Source: Algicola sagamiensis DSM 14643 (lineage in GTDB: Bacteria > Pseudomonadota > Gammaproteobacteria > Enterobacterales > Alteromonadaceae). Taken from it: 64,000 nt of DNA. The DNA lies in NCBI RefSeq assembly GCF_000374485.1, contig NZ_KB894500.1, positions 109,350 through 173,349 on the forward strand, written 5' to 3'. Shown here one piece after another: positions 54,240 to 63,753 of this stretch (positions within the stretch are counted from its first letter, which is position 1; the number at the start of each line of letters is the position of its first letter). Below the pieces are notes generated by a model. It was not told the origin of the DNA and ran no database searches. It saw only the letters and a list, made by a program, of their open reading frames with translations. A program made the position numbers and the translations under genes.

Positions 54240-56408
54240 TTACTCGACGATTTCCATCTCTTCAAGCAAGTTATCTGCACCATCGATATACTTCATGACC
54301 CAAAGCATGTAGCGCGTATCACAATGGATTGAACGGTTGAACTTCGGATCGTAATCCCAGTCACCAATGATACTTTCAATGACACCATCGAATAACAAGC
54401 CAACCAGTTCCGCATTACCGTTTAATGTTGGTGAGCCAGAGTTTCCACCAGTTGTATCCACAGTTGACAGATAGTTTACCGGAACGGTGCCAAGCTGTTC
54501 TGACTTGTATTTACCGTATTGTTTATTTTTAATGAGCTCAAGTTGCTTCTTCGGTGAGCCAAATGGGTCTTCACCCGTATACTTACTCGCTAACCCTTCT
54601 ACGGTGGTGAAAGGCGTTGCCCAAAGGCCATCTTGTGGCTGATAGCCTTTCACCTGACCATAAGTCACACGAAGCGTGCTGTTTGCATCTGCATATACTG
54701 GCTGATTGAGTGAGCGCTTATATGCAATGAGCGCTTCCATGTATTTCGCGCTTGCTTTTGTCCACTGGCCATATAGCTCGCGGCTTTGCTTTCTGTTTGT
54801 TTTCAGCTCAGGGTAAAGTTGCACAGCAAGCTTGATGAACGGGTCTTGGCTTTTTGCAAATGACTCAACGTTTTTATCCATCCAACCAAGGCGGATTGAC
54901 TCGTCTTTCAATGCAGTTGCTGCGTACATGTCTTTCAGCTGTTTCGCGACTTTTTCTTTCTTGAAGCCTTGCTCAAGATGGAAGTACTGATCAAGCGCAT
55001 TGTAACGCTGCTCCGCTGGCAGTTTTGCGTATGACTCAAGCAGGTATAATGCAATTTGTTGATTAATCTGAGCATCAAAACGACGGTTAATGCTCTTTAA
55101 GCCAGAGACAAAACGTTTTTCATCACGCTTCTGGTAACCAGAGTCACGTTTTGCATCTTCTTTTTGCTGCTCATGGCTATAACGTAATAAGCTGTTTGAT
55201 GCGCGGAACATCGGCAAGTAGCGATACATGAAAGAAACCACTTTATCACGGCCTTGTGTCTTCATGTCTTGTTCAAGAATACGCTTCATTTCTGTCAGTG
55301 CAGAAGCATACTTTGCTTTGCGATCAGCGTCTTGATTGATCCACGCAGTTAAAGAGGCATCAAATTTTTCTTTTTTCGCTTGCGTACCAGCTTTCTTATA
55401 GCTGTCGATCATGGCACCAAAGTTTTTCTCGTAGTTTGCAAGGCCTGCGAGCGTACTTTCATATTTAATACGCTCAGCGCTTCCCGGCTCAGAGTTTTCT
55501 TTGATGATATTGATGATATCGCCACGCATTTTCTTATCTGTTGGATAAGCCCAAGTGAATTTGTTTTTCACTTGATCCGCAGTGCGGTAACGGTTTGTTC
55601 TGCCTGGATAACCCACAACCATGACAAAATCATCGTCATTGATGCCTTTGGCAGATACCTTTAAGAAAGACTTAGGTTCGAACGGCACATTGTCTTTGCT
55701 AAAGTCAGCTGGCTTACCATCTTTTGACACATATGCACGATAGAAGCTGTAATCACCGGTTTGGCGCGGCCACATCCAGTTATCAATATCGCCACCAAAC
55801 TTACCGATGCTTGCTGCTGGGTTATACACAAGACGAACATCACGGATTTCTAGTTTTTTGATGAGGAAATATTCCAATCCATTATGGAAAGTCGATACCT
55901 GACAACGATAGCCATCTTCTTTTTCACAATTGGCAATCAGTTCTTTTTCTGCGGCATCAATGACTTTATAACGCTCAAGGCCAGTCATATTATCAGACAG
56001 CTTTGCATTAATTTTGTCGGTCACATTGATGACATCTTCCGTGACGAAAACACGTGAACCAGGTGCTGCTGGTAATTCTTCACCGTAGTTTTTCGCAAGA
56101 AAGCCGTTTTTTAAAATATTATTCTTTTCCGTTGAATTGTATTGAATGCTTCCATATGCACAATGGTGGTTTGTCACGACCAAGCCTTTTGGTGAGACAA
56201 ACGATGCAGTGCATCCGCCCAAACTGATCACTGCGTTCATTGGAAATTCAGTGAGTTTAGAAATATTATCAGCAGGAATTTTCAAGCCAAGCTGTTGTAG
56301 TTCTTGTTTGATTTCAGGTAGTTGGTGAGGTTGCCACATGCCTTCATTTGCAAGGGCTGTACCGCTTGCCAAACTCAGCAACAGGGACGTTTTGATCACA
56401 TTTTTCAT
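54240..56408 (-). CDS. S46-family dipeptidyl peptidase
   Basis: 722 residues with a signal peptide (MKNVIKTSLLLSLASGTALA) and the mature start NEGMWQPHQLPE. S46 signatures: GGCTASFVSPKGLVVTNHHC with the catalytic His, FGGDIDNWMWPRQTGDYSFY, and TGGNSGSPTLNG with the catalytic Ser near residue 650. S46 enzymes (DPP7, DPP11) remove dipeptides from peptide N-termini in the periplasm or outer membrane. Residue 1 preference is not decided here. It is common in marine Alteromonadales and Shewanella. ATG start, convergent with the acylase-fusion gene. Confidence 0.95.
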   Translation of the reverse strand: MKNVIKTSLLLSLASGTALANEGMWQPHQLPEIKQELQQLGLKIPADNISKLTEFPMNAVISLGGCTASFVSPKGLVVTNHHCAYGSIQYNSTEKNNILKNGFLAKNYGEELPAAPGSRVFVTEDVINVTDKINAKLSDNMTGLERYKVIDAAEKELIANCEKEDGYRCQVSTFHNGLEYFLIKKLEIRDVRLVYNPAASIGKFGGDIDNWMWPRQTGDYSFYRAYVSKDGKPADFSKDNVPFEPKSFLKVSAKGINDDDFVMVVGYPGRTNRYRTADQVKNKFTWAYPTDKKMRGDIINIIKENSEPGSAERIKYESTLAGLANYEKNFGAMIDSYKKAGTQAKKEKFDASLTAWINQDADRKAKYASALTEMKRILEQDMKTQGRDKVVSFMYRYLPMFRASNSLLRYSHEQQKEDAKRDSGYQKRDEKRFVSGLKSINRRFDAQINQQIALYLLESYAKLPAEQRYNALDQYFHLEQGFKKEKVAKQLKDMYAATALKDESIRLGWMDKNVESFAKSQDPFIKLAVQLYPELKTNRKQSRELYGQWTKASAKYMEALIAYKRSLNQPVYADANSTLRVTYGQVKGYQPQDGLWATPFTTVEGLASKYTGEDPFGSPKKQLELIKNKQYGKYKSEQLGTVPVNYLSTVDTTGGNSGSPTLNGNAELVGLLFDGVIESIIGDWDYDPKFNRSIHCDTRYMLWVMKYIDGADNLLEEMEIVE

Positions 56409-56591
56409 TTTTTAATTCAACATCACTTGAGTGGATAAACGCCCCAGTATAACAAACCCAACTTGCCCTGCGATGGGCACTGAAAGGATAAAATTGCAGT
56501 TTATCGCAAAAATCATGTTGTTTAGTGATGTTCCTATTTCTCCCAAAACATGCCTGAAAGCACGTCATTGCTTACAAAAGTATTGATTGAA

Positions 56592-56631
56592 CTTGGCGAG
56601 CAGATTGTACATTCAACATCTGCTTGCCAAG
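56592..56631 (-). terminator. Long hairpin between the 56653 gene and the S46 gene
   Basis: CTTGGCGAGCAGAT and ATCTGCTTGCCAAG pair over 14 positions (one G-U) with a 12-base loop, 22 bases beyond the stop of the minus-strand gene. The sequence after the stem on the minus strand is only moderately T-rich. Confidence 0.6.
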
Positions 56632-56652
56632 ATTTTCATATCATCTTTTTAT

Positions 56653-57063
56653 TTAGGGTGCGGACTCAACAAGGTTAATGTCGTAGAGACGCTTCACACG
56701 GAATAACACTTTACCTGCTGCATTTTGGTACATTGACCCATCAATTAATGCTGTAGAACCGCGCCACTTGTCTTCAAAATTTCCATCGCCATCTAATGTT
56801 GTTGCAAGATACGCGATCACTGGGCCAACATTACCCTGGTCAATGACTTGCCCCAATTGTACAAGAGATATTTGATTGTAATTACCCTCTTGTGTATTAC
56901 ATAGTTTGATAGAAATTCTGAGGTTTCCAGTACTAGCTTCACCGCAGTCATCTTCTTCAGCTTTTGGTACATAGTTAGTGATGTACACACGCAACTTGTA
57001 AAAAGAAGGATTAAAGCTTTCTTGGTTTTGATGTGTTGGTTCACACCCGCATTGTTCGTTCAT
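56653..57063 (-). CDS. Hypothetical protein, 136 residues
   Basis: Starts at ATG 57063 after AGAGGA (the longer frame to 57132 lacks a site). The N-terminus MNEQCGCEPTHQNQESFNP has a CGC motif and there are two more Cys residues further on (DDCGEAS, KLCNTQ). Predicted mainly beta; polar, no signal peptide, no TM. The amino-acid mix (Asn/Gln/Gly-rich) is unlike its neighbours. I recognise no family. It is flanked by the S46 gene downstream on the same strand and by the divergent cys operon. Confidence 0.6.
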   Translation of the reverse strand: MNEQCGCEPTHQNQESFNPSFYKLRVYITNYVPKAEEDDCGEASTGNLRISIKLCNTQEGNYNQISLVQLGQVIDQGNVGPVIAYLATTLDGDGNFEDKWRGSTALIDGSMYQNAAGKVLFRVKRLYDINLVESAP

Positions 57064-57346
57064 TAAGTATTCCTCTAAGCGTAAACAAGAAAGAGAATAA
57101 ATTGCTCTTTCACTATCGAGACGAAAATGCACTTACTTTGTGAATGTTTATTTTGGTGGACTAATCGAGAAATCAGAATGGTATTTCACTATCTGGATAG
57201 ATATGGGTACGAAAAGTATTTAATCGCCTTATTCCATTTTCTTCTGAAATATATATGACAAAAAAATAAGACATTCTTTTTTGATATTGCGAAAAGGAAT
57301 AAGGGTTTCTATGATTTTGCTACGAATCAATCAGTTGGAAATTGCC

Positions 57347-58261
57347 ATGTCTTTGTCAAATGATAGGCGAACCTATTTAAAGCAATTGGAAAATGAAAGC
57401 ATCTATATTTTCCGTGAAGTGGCCGCTGCGTTTCAAAACCCAGTCATGCTCTATTCGATAGGGAAAGACTCTTCAGTTTTATTGCATCTTGCTCGAAAAG
57501 CTTTTTATCCGGGAAAGCTTCCTTTTCCGATACTACACGTTGATACAGGATGGAAGTTCAAAGAAATGATCTCCTTTCGAGATCAATTTATCAAAAAGAT
57601 TGGTGCGGAACTGATTGTTCATCAAAACCCGGAAGGCGTCGCCATGGATATCAACCCGTTTATTCATGGAAGTGCTGTGCACACGGATATCATGAAGACA
57701 CAAGGGCTGAAGCAGGCGCTGGATCAGTATCAATTTGATGCGGCATTTGGTGGGGCAAGAAGGGATGAGGAAAAATCGAGGGCAAAGGAGCGGATTTTTT
57801 CATTTCGTGATGCGCACCATCGTTGGGATCCTAAAAAACAACGACCTGAGCTTTGGAACAAATTTAATACCCAAATTACCAAAGGCGAAAGTATCCGTGT
57901 TTTCCCGCTTTCGAATTGGACGGAACAGGATATCTGGGATTATATCCTGCAAGAAAACATCGAACTGGTGCCGCTTTATCTTGCACAGCCAAGACCCGTT
58001 GTTGAGCGCAATGGCACATTGCTCATGGTCGATGATGGCCGCTTTCCATTGGAAAAAGGAGAAGAACCAGAATATAGAAGCGTCCGTTTTAGAACATTAG
58101 GCTGCTACCCATTAACGGGTGCAATTGAGTCAACTGCAAATACGCTTGAGTCTGTTGTTCATGAAATGGCACAAAGCCGTCATTCTGAGCGTCAGGGACG
58201 TCTTATTGATTCTGATCAGGCTGGTTCGATGGAAAGAAAAAAACGTGAGGGGTATTTCTAA
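57347..58261 (+). CDS. cysD: Sulfate adenylyltransferase subunit 2
   Basis: 304 residues (E. coli 302). PAPS-reductase-like fold: [69 protein letters not shown] and the end [11 protein letters not shown]. With CysN it makes adenylyl sulfate from sulfate and ATP. Alignment favours the ATG at 57347; an ATG at 57311 has a better Shine-Dalgarno and would add 12 residues. ATTCCATT at 57231 resembles a CysB half site, but weakly. First gene of the sulfate activation operon. Confidence 0.96.
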   Translation: MSLSNDRRTYLKQLENESIYIFREVAAAFQNPVMLYSIGKDSSVLLHLARKAFYPGKLPFPILHVDTGWKFKEMISFRDQFIKKIGAELIVHQNPEGVAMDINPFIHGSAVHTDIMKTQGLKQALDQYQFDAAFGGARRDEEKSRAKERIFSFRDAHHRWDPKKQRPELWNKFNTQITKGESIRVFPLSNWTEQDIWDYILQENIELVPLYLAQPRPVVERNGTLLMVDDGRFPLEKGEEPEYRSVRFRTLGCYPLTGAIESTANTLESVVHEMAQSRHSERQGRLIDSDQAGSMERKKREGYF

Positions 58262-59670
58262 TGTCAGCAATTCAACCTATCTCGAATGTCATCCCAATGA
58301 ATGAAACAAAAAAGCTGCTTAGATTGATGACCTGTGGCTCGGTGGACGATGGGAAGTCAACGCTTATTGGTCGTTTACTCTATGATACTCAGTCATTATT
58401 CGATGATCAGTTGGCGCTTCTCGAAGATGAGAGTAAGCGTATTGGTAATGCTGGGGATGCGCTTGATTTTTCGTTGCTGGTGGATGGACTTCAATCAGAG
58501 AGAGAGCAAGGGATCACGATTGATGTGGCCTATCGTTACTTTTCTACAGATCAGACCAAATTTATCATCGCAGACTCACCAGGACACGAGCAATATACAC
58601 GAAATATGGTTACTGCTGCGTCTCATTCATCTGTCGCACTGATCTTGATCGATGCACGTAAAGGGGTCATCACGCAAACCAAACGGCATGCATATTTGTG
58701 TTCTCTGATGGGGATCGAAACCGTGATTGTTGCAGTGAATAAAATCGATTTGGTGGACTATCAGGAATCGGTATATGAGTCGATAAAACAAGACTTTTTG
58801 CAGATGAGTCATACGCTGGCATTTCGTCATATCGACTTTGTCCCCGTCTCAGCATTGCGTGGGGACAACATTGCATCACGATCAGAGCAGATGCCTTGGT
58901 ATCAGGGAGAGTTTTTACTGCGTTTACTGGATAACATGAATATATGTGATGCGACCCCTGCATCTGAGTCATTCCGTTTCCCTGTTCAATATGTCAATCG
59001 TCCAGATCAGGCGTTTCGTGGTTTTAGTGGTACTGTTGTTTCGGGGACGATTCGCCAAGGCGACGAAATCCTGGTTTTACCTTCTCAGAAACGAGCTAAT
59101 GTGATAGAGATCGTAACTTTTGATGGCAATTTAAGTCGTGCTGTGGAAGGAGAAGCAATAACTTTAGTGCTGGATCGTGAAATTGATATCTCCAGAGGTG
59201 ATGTGGTGATCCATGCACATCAAGACATGGCTTTGGGGCAATTGGTCAAGGCCGAATTGGTTTGGTTGAATGAAACTGCGCTACAACTTGACCGACAGTA
59301 CGACTTTTTATTTAGTCATCGTGCGATTCAAGGACGTATTGCTTCAGTCGATGCCCATATTGATATTCATGAGTTGGGCGCAAAAGTGTCTAAAGATGGG
59401 ATTGCACTGAATGATATTGCTGAAGTGTCTATTCAGCTTCAAGAAGCGGTACCATTGGATACTTTTGAGCAACATTCATCTACGGGGTCTTTTATCATGA
59501 TTGACCGGATCAGTCATGATACGGTTGCTGGAGGGATGATACGCTCAATTGACAACGTTGATCATCGCGAAACAAATGAAACTCTGAGTGAATTTGAGCT
59601 AGAGCTTAACCAACTGATCCGAAAACACTTTCCACACTGGCAGGCACTGGATGTAAGGAAACAATCATGA
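58261..59670 (+). CDS. cysN: Sulfate adenylyltransferase subunit 1, GTPase
   Basis: 469 residues (E. coli 475). EF-Tu-like G domain: GSVDDGKSTLIGRLLYD, REQGITIDVAYR, DSPGHEQYTRNM, NKIDLVD, followed by two beta barrels. GTP hydrolysis drives the CysD reaction. Its ATG shares one base with the cysD stop. No fused CysC kinase is present, as cysC is a separate gene downstream. Confidence 0.97.
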   Translation: MSAIQPISNVIPMNETKKLLRLMTCGSVDDGKSTLIGRLLYDTQSLFDDQLALLEDESKRIGNAGDALDFSLLVDGLQSEREQGITIDVAYRYFSTDQTKFIIADSPGHEQYTRNMVTAASHSSVALILIDARKGVITQTKRHAYLCSLMGIETVIVAVNKIDLVDYQESVYESIKQDFLQMSHTLAFRHIDFVPVSALRGDNIASRSEQMPWYQGEFLLRLLDNMNICDATPASESFRFPVQYVNRPDQAFRGFSGTVVSGTIRQGDEILVLPSQKRANVIEIVTFDGNLSRAVEGEAITLVLDREIDISRGDVVIHAHQDMALGQLVKAELVWLNETALQLDRQYDFLFSHRAIQGRIASVDAHIDIHELGAKVSKDGIALNDIAEVSIQLQEAVPLDTFEQHSSTGSFIMIDRISHDTVAGGMIRSIDNVDHRETNETLSEFELELNQLIRKHFPHWQALDVRKQS

Positions 59671-61397
59671 GCCTGACACAATGGGTGACGCTGGTCACCC
59701 TGATTGTTGTGGTGATTTGTCTGGTTCGTATGAGCCGAAAAGCATCGTATATCTTTGGGAGTGCGAGTGTTTTTCTACTGAGTATTGGGTATATTGATAT
59801 TGAGCAGTTCATCGGAAGTTATGCAAATATCAGTGTTTTGACGCTGTTATTGATTCTGGTTGCGTCCTCAACGCTTGAGCGAACTGTTTATTTACAAAAA
59901 ATGAGTCAGTATATTACCGAGGGTGGACGCTCTCGGGCATACATGAAAATGGGGATTGTTGTCGCGTCTCTCTCTTCCATCATGAACAACACTGCGGTTG
60001 TTGCTTCTCTGATGCGGACATTGAGCCAATCTCGCTCTAGTGTCCTTAAAAATGCACTCATTCCACTGTCTTACATGGCTATCATGGGCGGGACGCTGAC
60101 CCTTATCGGAACCTCAACGAACTTAATTGTGAATGGCTTTTTAGAGCATTATGGTTTTCAAGGATTTCAGTTTTTTGATTTTTTCTATGTCGGCATTGTG
60201 GCTGCGGGGATGGGGCTTGCAACGATCCTTTTACTGAGGCATCGTTTCCCTGATGCAAGAAGCGCACAAGAAAAAGTACAGGATTATTTTGTTGAGGCGA
60301 TTGTGACAGCGGATTCCGTATTGATCGGCCAATCAGTACAAGCAGCCGGGCTTCGCTCATTACAAAGTTTTTTCTTGGTCGAAATCATTCGGGACAGTCA
60401 CTTTATTTCACCCGTGCACCCGAATGAAACACTGTGCACTGGTGATCGGCTTGTCTTTACGGGGATTATCGAAAACCTCTTTCAATTGCAACATATTCAA
60501 GGGCTGAGCTTGCTGGGAGAATGTGGGCTAGGCAATCGAAAGAATATCGTTGAAGTTTTTGTTCGCCAGTCCTCATCGATGATAGGCAAAACAATCAAAA
60601 CGCTGGACTTTCGAGCGAATTTTGATGCGGTTGTCGTGGCTTTGCATCATGAAGGGCAAAGACAGCGCCGAAAAATAGGGGATATTCGATTACACTCAGG
60701 TGATCGGTTGATACTGGCTGTTGGAAAAGATTTCTTCAAACAGAATCATTTGGAAAAACACTTTATTATTCTCGATCAGCAAAAAGCGCCCTCTCATCTC
60801 AATGTATTTCAACAACGATTCGCCCTCTTTGGTTTTTTAGGCTGTATTGGGTTGGCTGTATTCCAAGTGATGAGCTTATTTCAAAGTTTACTGTTGTTTA
60901 TTTTGGCTGCGGTTGCTTTCAAGGTCATTGACTTAGGGGAAGTAAAACGTCGAATTGCCTACGATCTTTGGGTGATCATCGGTTCTGCGTTAGTCATTTC
61001 TCAAGTGGTCATTGATGTCGGTTTACACCAATGGATAGCAGGTCCAATTGCGCTTTGGATGGATGCCCAAAGCACCCCCTATGTTGCTCTGATAATTGTC
61101 TATCTCATGACTTTAGTGGTGACCGAAATGATGACCAACAATGCGGCTGCTGCGATTGTGTTTCCGATTGCCCTTGCTTTGTCGAATTTACTTCAGGTGA
61201 GTATTTTACCTTTTGCTTTGGCGATCGCATATGCCGCGAGTGCCAGTTTTGTGAGTCCATATGGCTATCAAACAAACTTGATGGTCATGAACTCTGGCGG
61301 ATATACATTTCGTGACTTTGCCGGGCAGGGGGTTGTTGTCTCCTTCGTGTATGGCACGACAGTTCTATTTTTAATCCCTGTATTTTTTCCTTTTTAA
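59667..61397 (+). CDS. SLC13-type permease with two RCK_C domains, likely sulfate transporter
   Basis: 576 residues. N-terminal TM bundle with SSIMNNTAVVASLMRTL and LTLIGTSTNLIVNGFLE, a cytoplasmic middle with two TrkA-C (RCK_C) domains (about 210-275 and 300-365), and a second TM bundle (VTEMMTNNAAAAIVFPIA, SFVSPYGYQTNLMVMNSG) duplicating the first. This is the divalent anion/Na+ symporter (SLC13, sulfate or similar) layout. It overlaps cysN by 4 bases (ATGA), and cysC follows after 9, strongly suggesting sulfate uptake. Confidence 0.9.
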   Translation: MSLTQWVTLVTLIVVVICLVRMSRKASYIFGSASVFLLSIGYIDIEQFIGSYANISVLTLLLILVASSTLERTVYLQKMSQYITEGGRSRAYMKMGIVVASLSSIMNNTAVVASLMRTLSQSRSSVLKNALIPLSYMAIMGGTLTLIGTSTNLIVNGFLEHYGFQGFQFFDFFYVGIVAAGMGLATILLLRHRFPDARSAQEKVQDYFVEAIVTADSVLIGQSVQAAGLRSLQSFFLVEIIRDSHFISPVHPNETLCTGDRLVFTGIIENLFQLQHIQGLSLLGECGLGNRKNIVEVFVRQSSSMIGKTIKTLDFRANFDAVVVALHHEGQRQRRKIGDIRLHSGDRLILAVGKDFFKQNHLEKHFIILDQQKAPSHLNVFQQRFALFGFLGCIGLAVFQVMSLFQSLLLFILAAVAFKVIDLGEVKRRIAYDLWVIIGSALVISQVVIDVGLHQWIAGPIALWMDAQSTPYVALIIVYLMTLVVTEMMTNNAAAAIVFPIALALSNLLQVSILPFALAIAYAASASFVSPYGYQTNLMVMNSGGYTFRDFAGQGVVVSFVYGTTVLFLIPVFFPF

Positions 61398-61406
61398 GGA
61401 TTATGT

Positions 61407-62003
61407 ATGAATGATGATATTGTATGGCACGCGCATGCAGTGACCCGTGGAAAACGAGAAGTATTACTCTCTCAGCGAGGTTGCCTCGTTTGGTTGACTG
61501 GATTGAGTGGCTCGGGGAAATCCACGATTGCCGGACATGTGGAATCGTTACTCTATGAGCAAAATAAACTCACCTATTTACTGGATGGTGATAATATTCG
61601 GCATGGACTAAACGCAGACTTAGGCTTTTCGCAATCGGATCGTGATGAAAACCTTCGGCGTATCGCTCATGTTGCAAGTTTGATGGTGGATATGGGGGCA
61701 ATTGTGTTGGCGGCATTTATTTCGCCTTTAGCCCGGGAACGTGAACAGATCCGAACGATTATTGGTGACCATGATTATCTGGAGGTGTTCGTCGATACAC
61801 CGCTCGAAACTTGTGAAAAACGAGATCCGAAGGGCTTATATCAAAAGGCGCGTCATGGCGAAATTCAAAATTTTACGGGTATTTCTGCACCCTATGAGCG
61901 TCCTGAAAACCCTGATTTGGTCATCGATACTGAAAGAGAAAGCCTGGATAATGCGAGCCGCCAAGTCTTTGATTTGGTTTTGACAAAAAAGGGGAAAATA
62001 TGA
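61407..62003 (+). CDS. cysC: Adenylylsulfate kinase
   Basis: 198 residues (E. coli 201). P-loop GLSGSGKSTIAG, then LDGDNIRHGLNADLGFS, RIAHVASLMVDMGAIVLAAFISP and VFVDTPLETCEKRDPKGLY. It phosphorylates APS to PAPS, the form used for sulfite production and sulfation. AAGGA precedes the ATG. It overlaps cysQ by 4 bases. Confidence 0.97.
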   Translation: MNDDIVWHAHAVTRGKREVLLSQRGCLVWLTGLSGSGKSTIAGHVESLLYEQNKLTYLLDGDNIRHGLNADLGFSQSDRDENLRRIAHVASLMVDMGAIVLAAFISPLAREREQIRTIIGDHDYLEVFVDTPLETCEKRDPKGLYQKARHGEIQNFTGISAPYERPENPDLVIDTERESLDNASRQVFDLVLTKKGKI

Positions 62004-62809
62004 AGTTAACAACGCAAGACATTGCGCTGCTTTTAGAGATTACACAAGATGCAGGAGCAGCCATCATGCGTTTTTATCACAGCGATGTGGGTACAACTTT
62101 CAAACAGGATAATAGCCCAGTCACAGAGGCAGACTTGGCCGCTGATCAAGTGATTAAAGTAGGCTTACTTCGGCATTGGCCAAATGTTCCTATTCTTTCA
62201 GAAGAATCCGCTGACATTGATGTTGAAATCAGACGTCAATGGCAAACTTTTTGGTTAGTTGATCCTTTGGATGGTACGAAGGAGTTCATCAACCGAAATG
62301 GTGAATTTACGGTGAATATAGCACTGATCCACAATGGGATACCTGTGTTTGGTGTGGTCTATGCGCCAGCAAAAGATTTACTGTATTGGGGTGGTGAGGC
62401 ATATGGTGCTTTTAAACGAGATGTAAAAGCGCAGCAAACAATTCTTGCTGAAGTATTGGATACAGAAAATCCACCTGTTGTCGTTGTCAGCCGTTCCCAC
62501 CCAAGTGAACGACTTCAAGGATACTGTGAGCAGATGGGGGCGTATGAATATTTGCCTACAGGCAGCTCACTCAAACTATGTATGGTGGCTGAAGGAAGCG
62601 CTTCTGTTTATCCGAGGCTGGGGCCTACCAGTCAATGGGATATTGCTGCGGCACATGCAGTTTTATTTGGTGCGCAAGGCAGGCTAACACTAGCATTACA
62701 CCCAGAACAAACTTTGTCTTATAAACAGAAACAAGATTTTATAAATCCCTATTTTATTGCGTCTGTAAAAAATTTCCTGCCTCCCATTTACAAGGAATCA
62801 AAGCAATGA
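62000..62809 (+). CDS. cysQ: 3'(2'),5'-bisphosphate nucleotidase
   Basis: 269 residues (E. coli 246). Inositol-monophosphatase-fold motifs: SEESADI with metal-binding Glu, VDPLDGTKEFINRNGEFTVN, and SQWDIAAAHAVLFGAQG. It removes the inhibitory 3'-phosphoadenosine 5'-phosphate made when PAPS is used and also limits PAPS. Its ATG overlaps the cysC stop (ATGA). Last gene of the cys operon. Confidence 0.95.
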   Translation: MKLTTQDIALLLEITQDAGAAIMRFYHSDVGTTFKQDNSPVTEADLAADQVIKVGLLRHWPNVPILSEESADIDVEIRRQWQTFWLVDPLDGTKEFINRNGEFTVNIALIHNGIPVFGVVYAPAKDLLYWGGEAYGAFKRDVKAQQTILAEVLDTENPPVVVVSRSHPSERLQGYCEQMGAYEYLPTGSSLKLCMVAEGSASVYPRLGPTSQWDIAAAHAVLFGAQGRLTLALHPEQTLSYKQKQDFINPYFIASVKNFLPPIYKESKQ

Positions 62810-62868
62810 TTAAATAGTGACCGTTGGTCAGAAGGATCTGGCCATTGAATACGATGGAGAAACTAACC

Positions 62869-63186
62869 ATGAATCAAAAGATTATGCGTCACTTACTTTT
62901 TTATCTCTTCATGACACTCGGTGTCCTCAGCTTACCTGCCGTTTCCAATGAGGCACCCTTAACCAAAAAAAGCGTCTCTCAAGCCAAAGCCGTCGCAAAG
63001 GTCAATATTAATACCGCAGATGAAAAATTATTAAGAAGTTTATCTGGAATCGGGAAGCGAAGGGCGAGGTTGATTGTTAATTACCGAGAATCAAATGGTC
63101 CTTTTCAGGACATTTATGACTTGGCAAAGGTCAAAGGAATTAGTAAAGACCTTGTACTCCGGAATCAGGATCGAATCACGCTTTAA
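62869..63186 (+). CDS. comEA: ComEA-like helix-hairpin-helix DNA-binding protein
   Basis: 105 residues. Signal peptide or anchor (MRHLLFYLFMTLGVLSLPAV) and a C-terminal helix-hairpin-helix domain: KVNINTADEKLLRSLSGIGK, RRARLIVNYRESNGPFQDIYDL, VKGISKDLVL. Single-domain periplasmic ComEA proteins bind incoming DNA during natural transformation. GGAG at 62856-62859 supports the ATG at 62869 over earlier ones. A terminator follows. Confidence 0.9.
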   Translation: MNQKIMRHLLFYLFMTLGVLSLPAVSNEAPLTKKSVSQAKAVAKVNINTADEKLLRSLSGIGKRRARLIVNYRESNGPFQDIYDLAKVKGISKDLVLRNQDRITL

Positions 63187-63193
63187 AAAAGTA

Positions 63194-63217
63194 TAAAGCA
63201 GCTTTTTGGCTGCTTTA
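63194..63217 (+). terminator. Terminator after comEA
   Basis: TAAAGCAGC, loop TTTTTG, GCTGCTTTA then TTTT. Bases 63225-63339 beyond it hold no gene I can support. Confidence 0.85.
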
Positions 63218-63339
63218 TTTTAAAAATAAATAGGCTTTATTCATGCCTTTCTTGTTCCTGCCACTTCCTTAAATGAAGCGAGTCGCTTTATTCCTCGTTC
63301 ACAACAGACCCTTGAACTGTCTGCGAACTATACACTTGA

Positions 63340-63510
63340 GACTGTGTGTATGCATGTGTTTTAAAACGACAAGGTAAGGGCTCACATGAGATCTGGCAAA
63401 GTCCAGATGGCAACACTTTCCCTATGCCACACCCTAAAAAGAATTTAAGAAGAGGGATTGTGAATAAAATTTTGAAGCAGGCTGGAATTAAAAACCGTCA
63501 TGATATGTGA
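63340..63510 (+). pseudogene. hicA toxin remnant lacking its N-terminus
   Basis: An open frame begins after an in-frame TGA at 63337 and reads VLKRQGKGSHEIWQSPDGNT, PMPHPKKNLRRGIVNKILKQ, AGIKNRHDM, which is the C-terminal three quarters of HicA including the catalytic His in GSHEIW. The usual first helix (about 12 residues) is missing or frameshifted: no ATG in frame precedes the conserved part. HicA is an mRNA interferase with a dsRBD-like fold. hicB follows after 11 bases. Confidence 0.75.
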
Positions 63511-63521
63511 GAGGAGTAGAT

Positions 63522-63725
63522 ATGCTTTTTAAAATCGGCATTGAACCTGGTGATGATAACACCGCATTTGGCATTGTGATCCCCGCATTGTGCCAGGGTG
63601 GTTATGGTGCATTTTCAGCAGCAGATACTTTTGAAGAAATTGTTCCAAATACGAGAGAAGCCGCTTTTCTGATTCTTAAAGAAATGGCAACCAATGGTGA
63701 TTTAGATATTGTAAACGAGCTATGA
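63522..63725 (+). CDS. hicB: HicB-like antitoxin, short
   Basis: 67 residues from the ATG after GAGGAG (63511-63516). MLFKIGIEPGDDNTAFGIVI, GGYGAFSAADTFEEIV and NTREAAFLILKEMATNGD follow the HicB partial RNase H fold. Usual antitoxins of this type run about 110-135 residues with a C-terminal DNA-binding part; this one stops early, 25-30 bases before the IS-like element begins. It may be truncated by that insertion or decayed. It pairs with the hicA remnant. Confidence 0.62.
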   Translation: MLFKIGIEPGDDNTAFGIVIPALCQGGYGAFSAADTFEEIVPNTREAAFLILKEMATNGDLDIVNEL

Positions 63726-63753
63726 TGATTTCTGGTGTATGAGGTGAGAAAAA

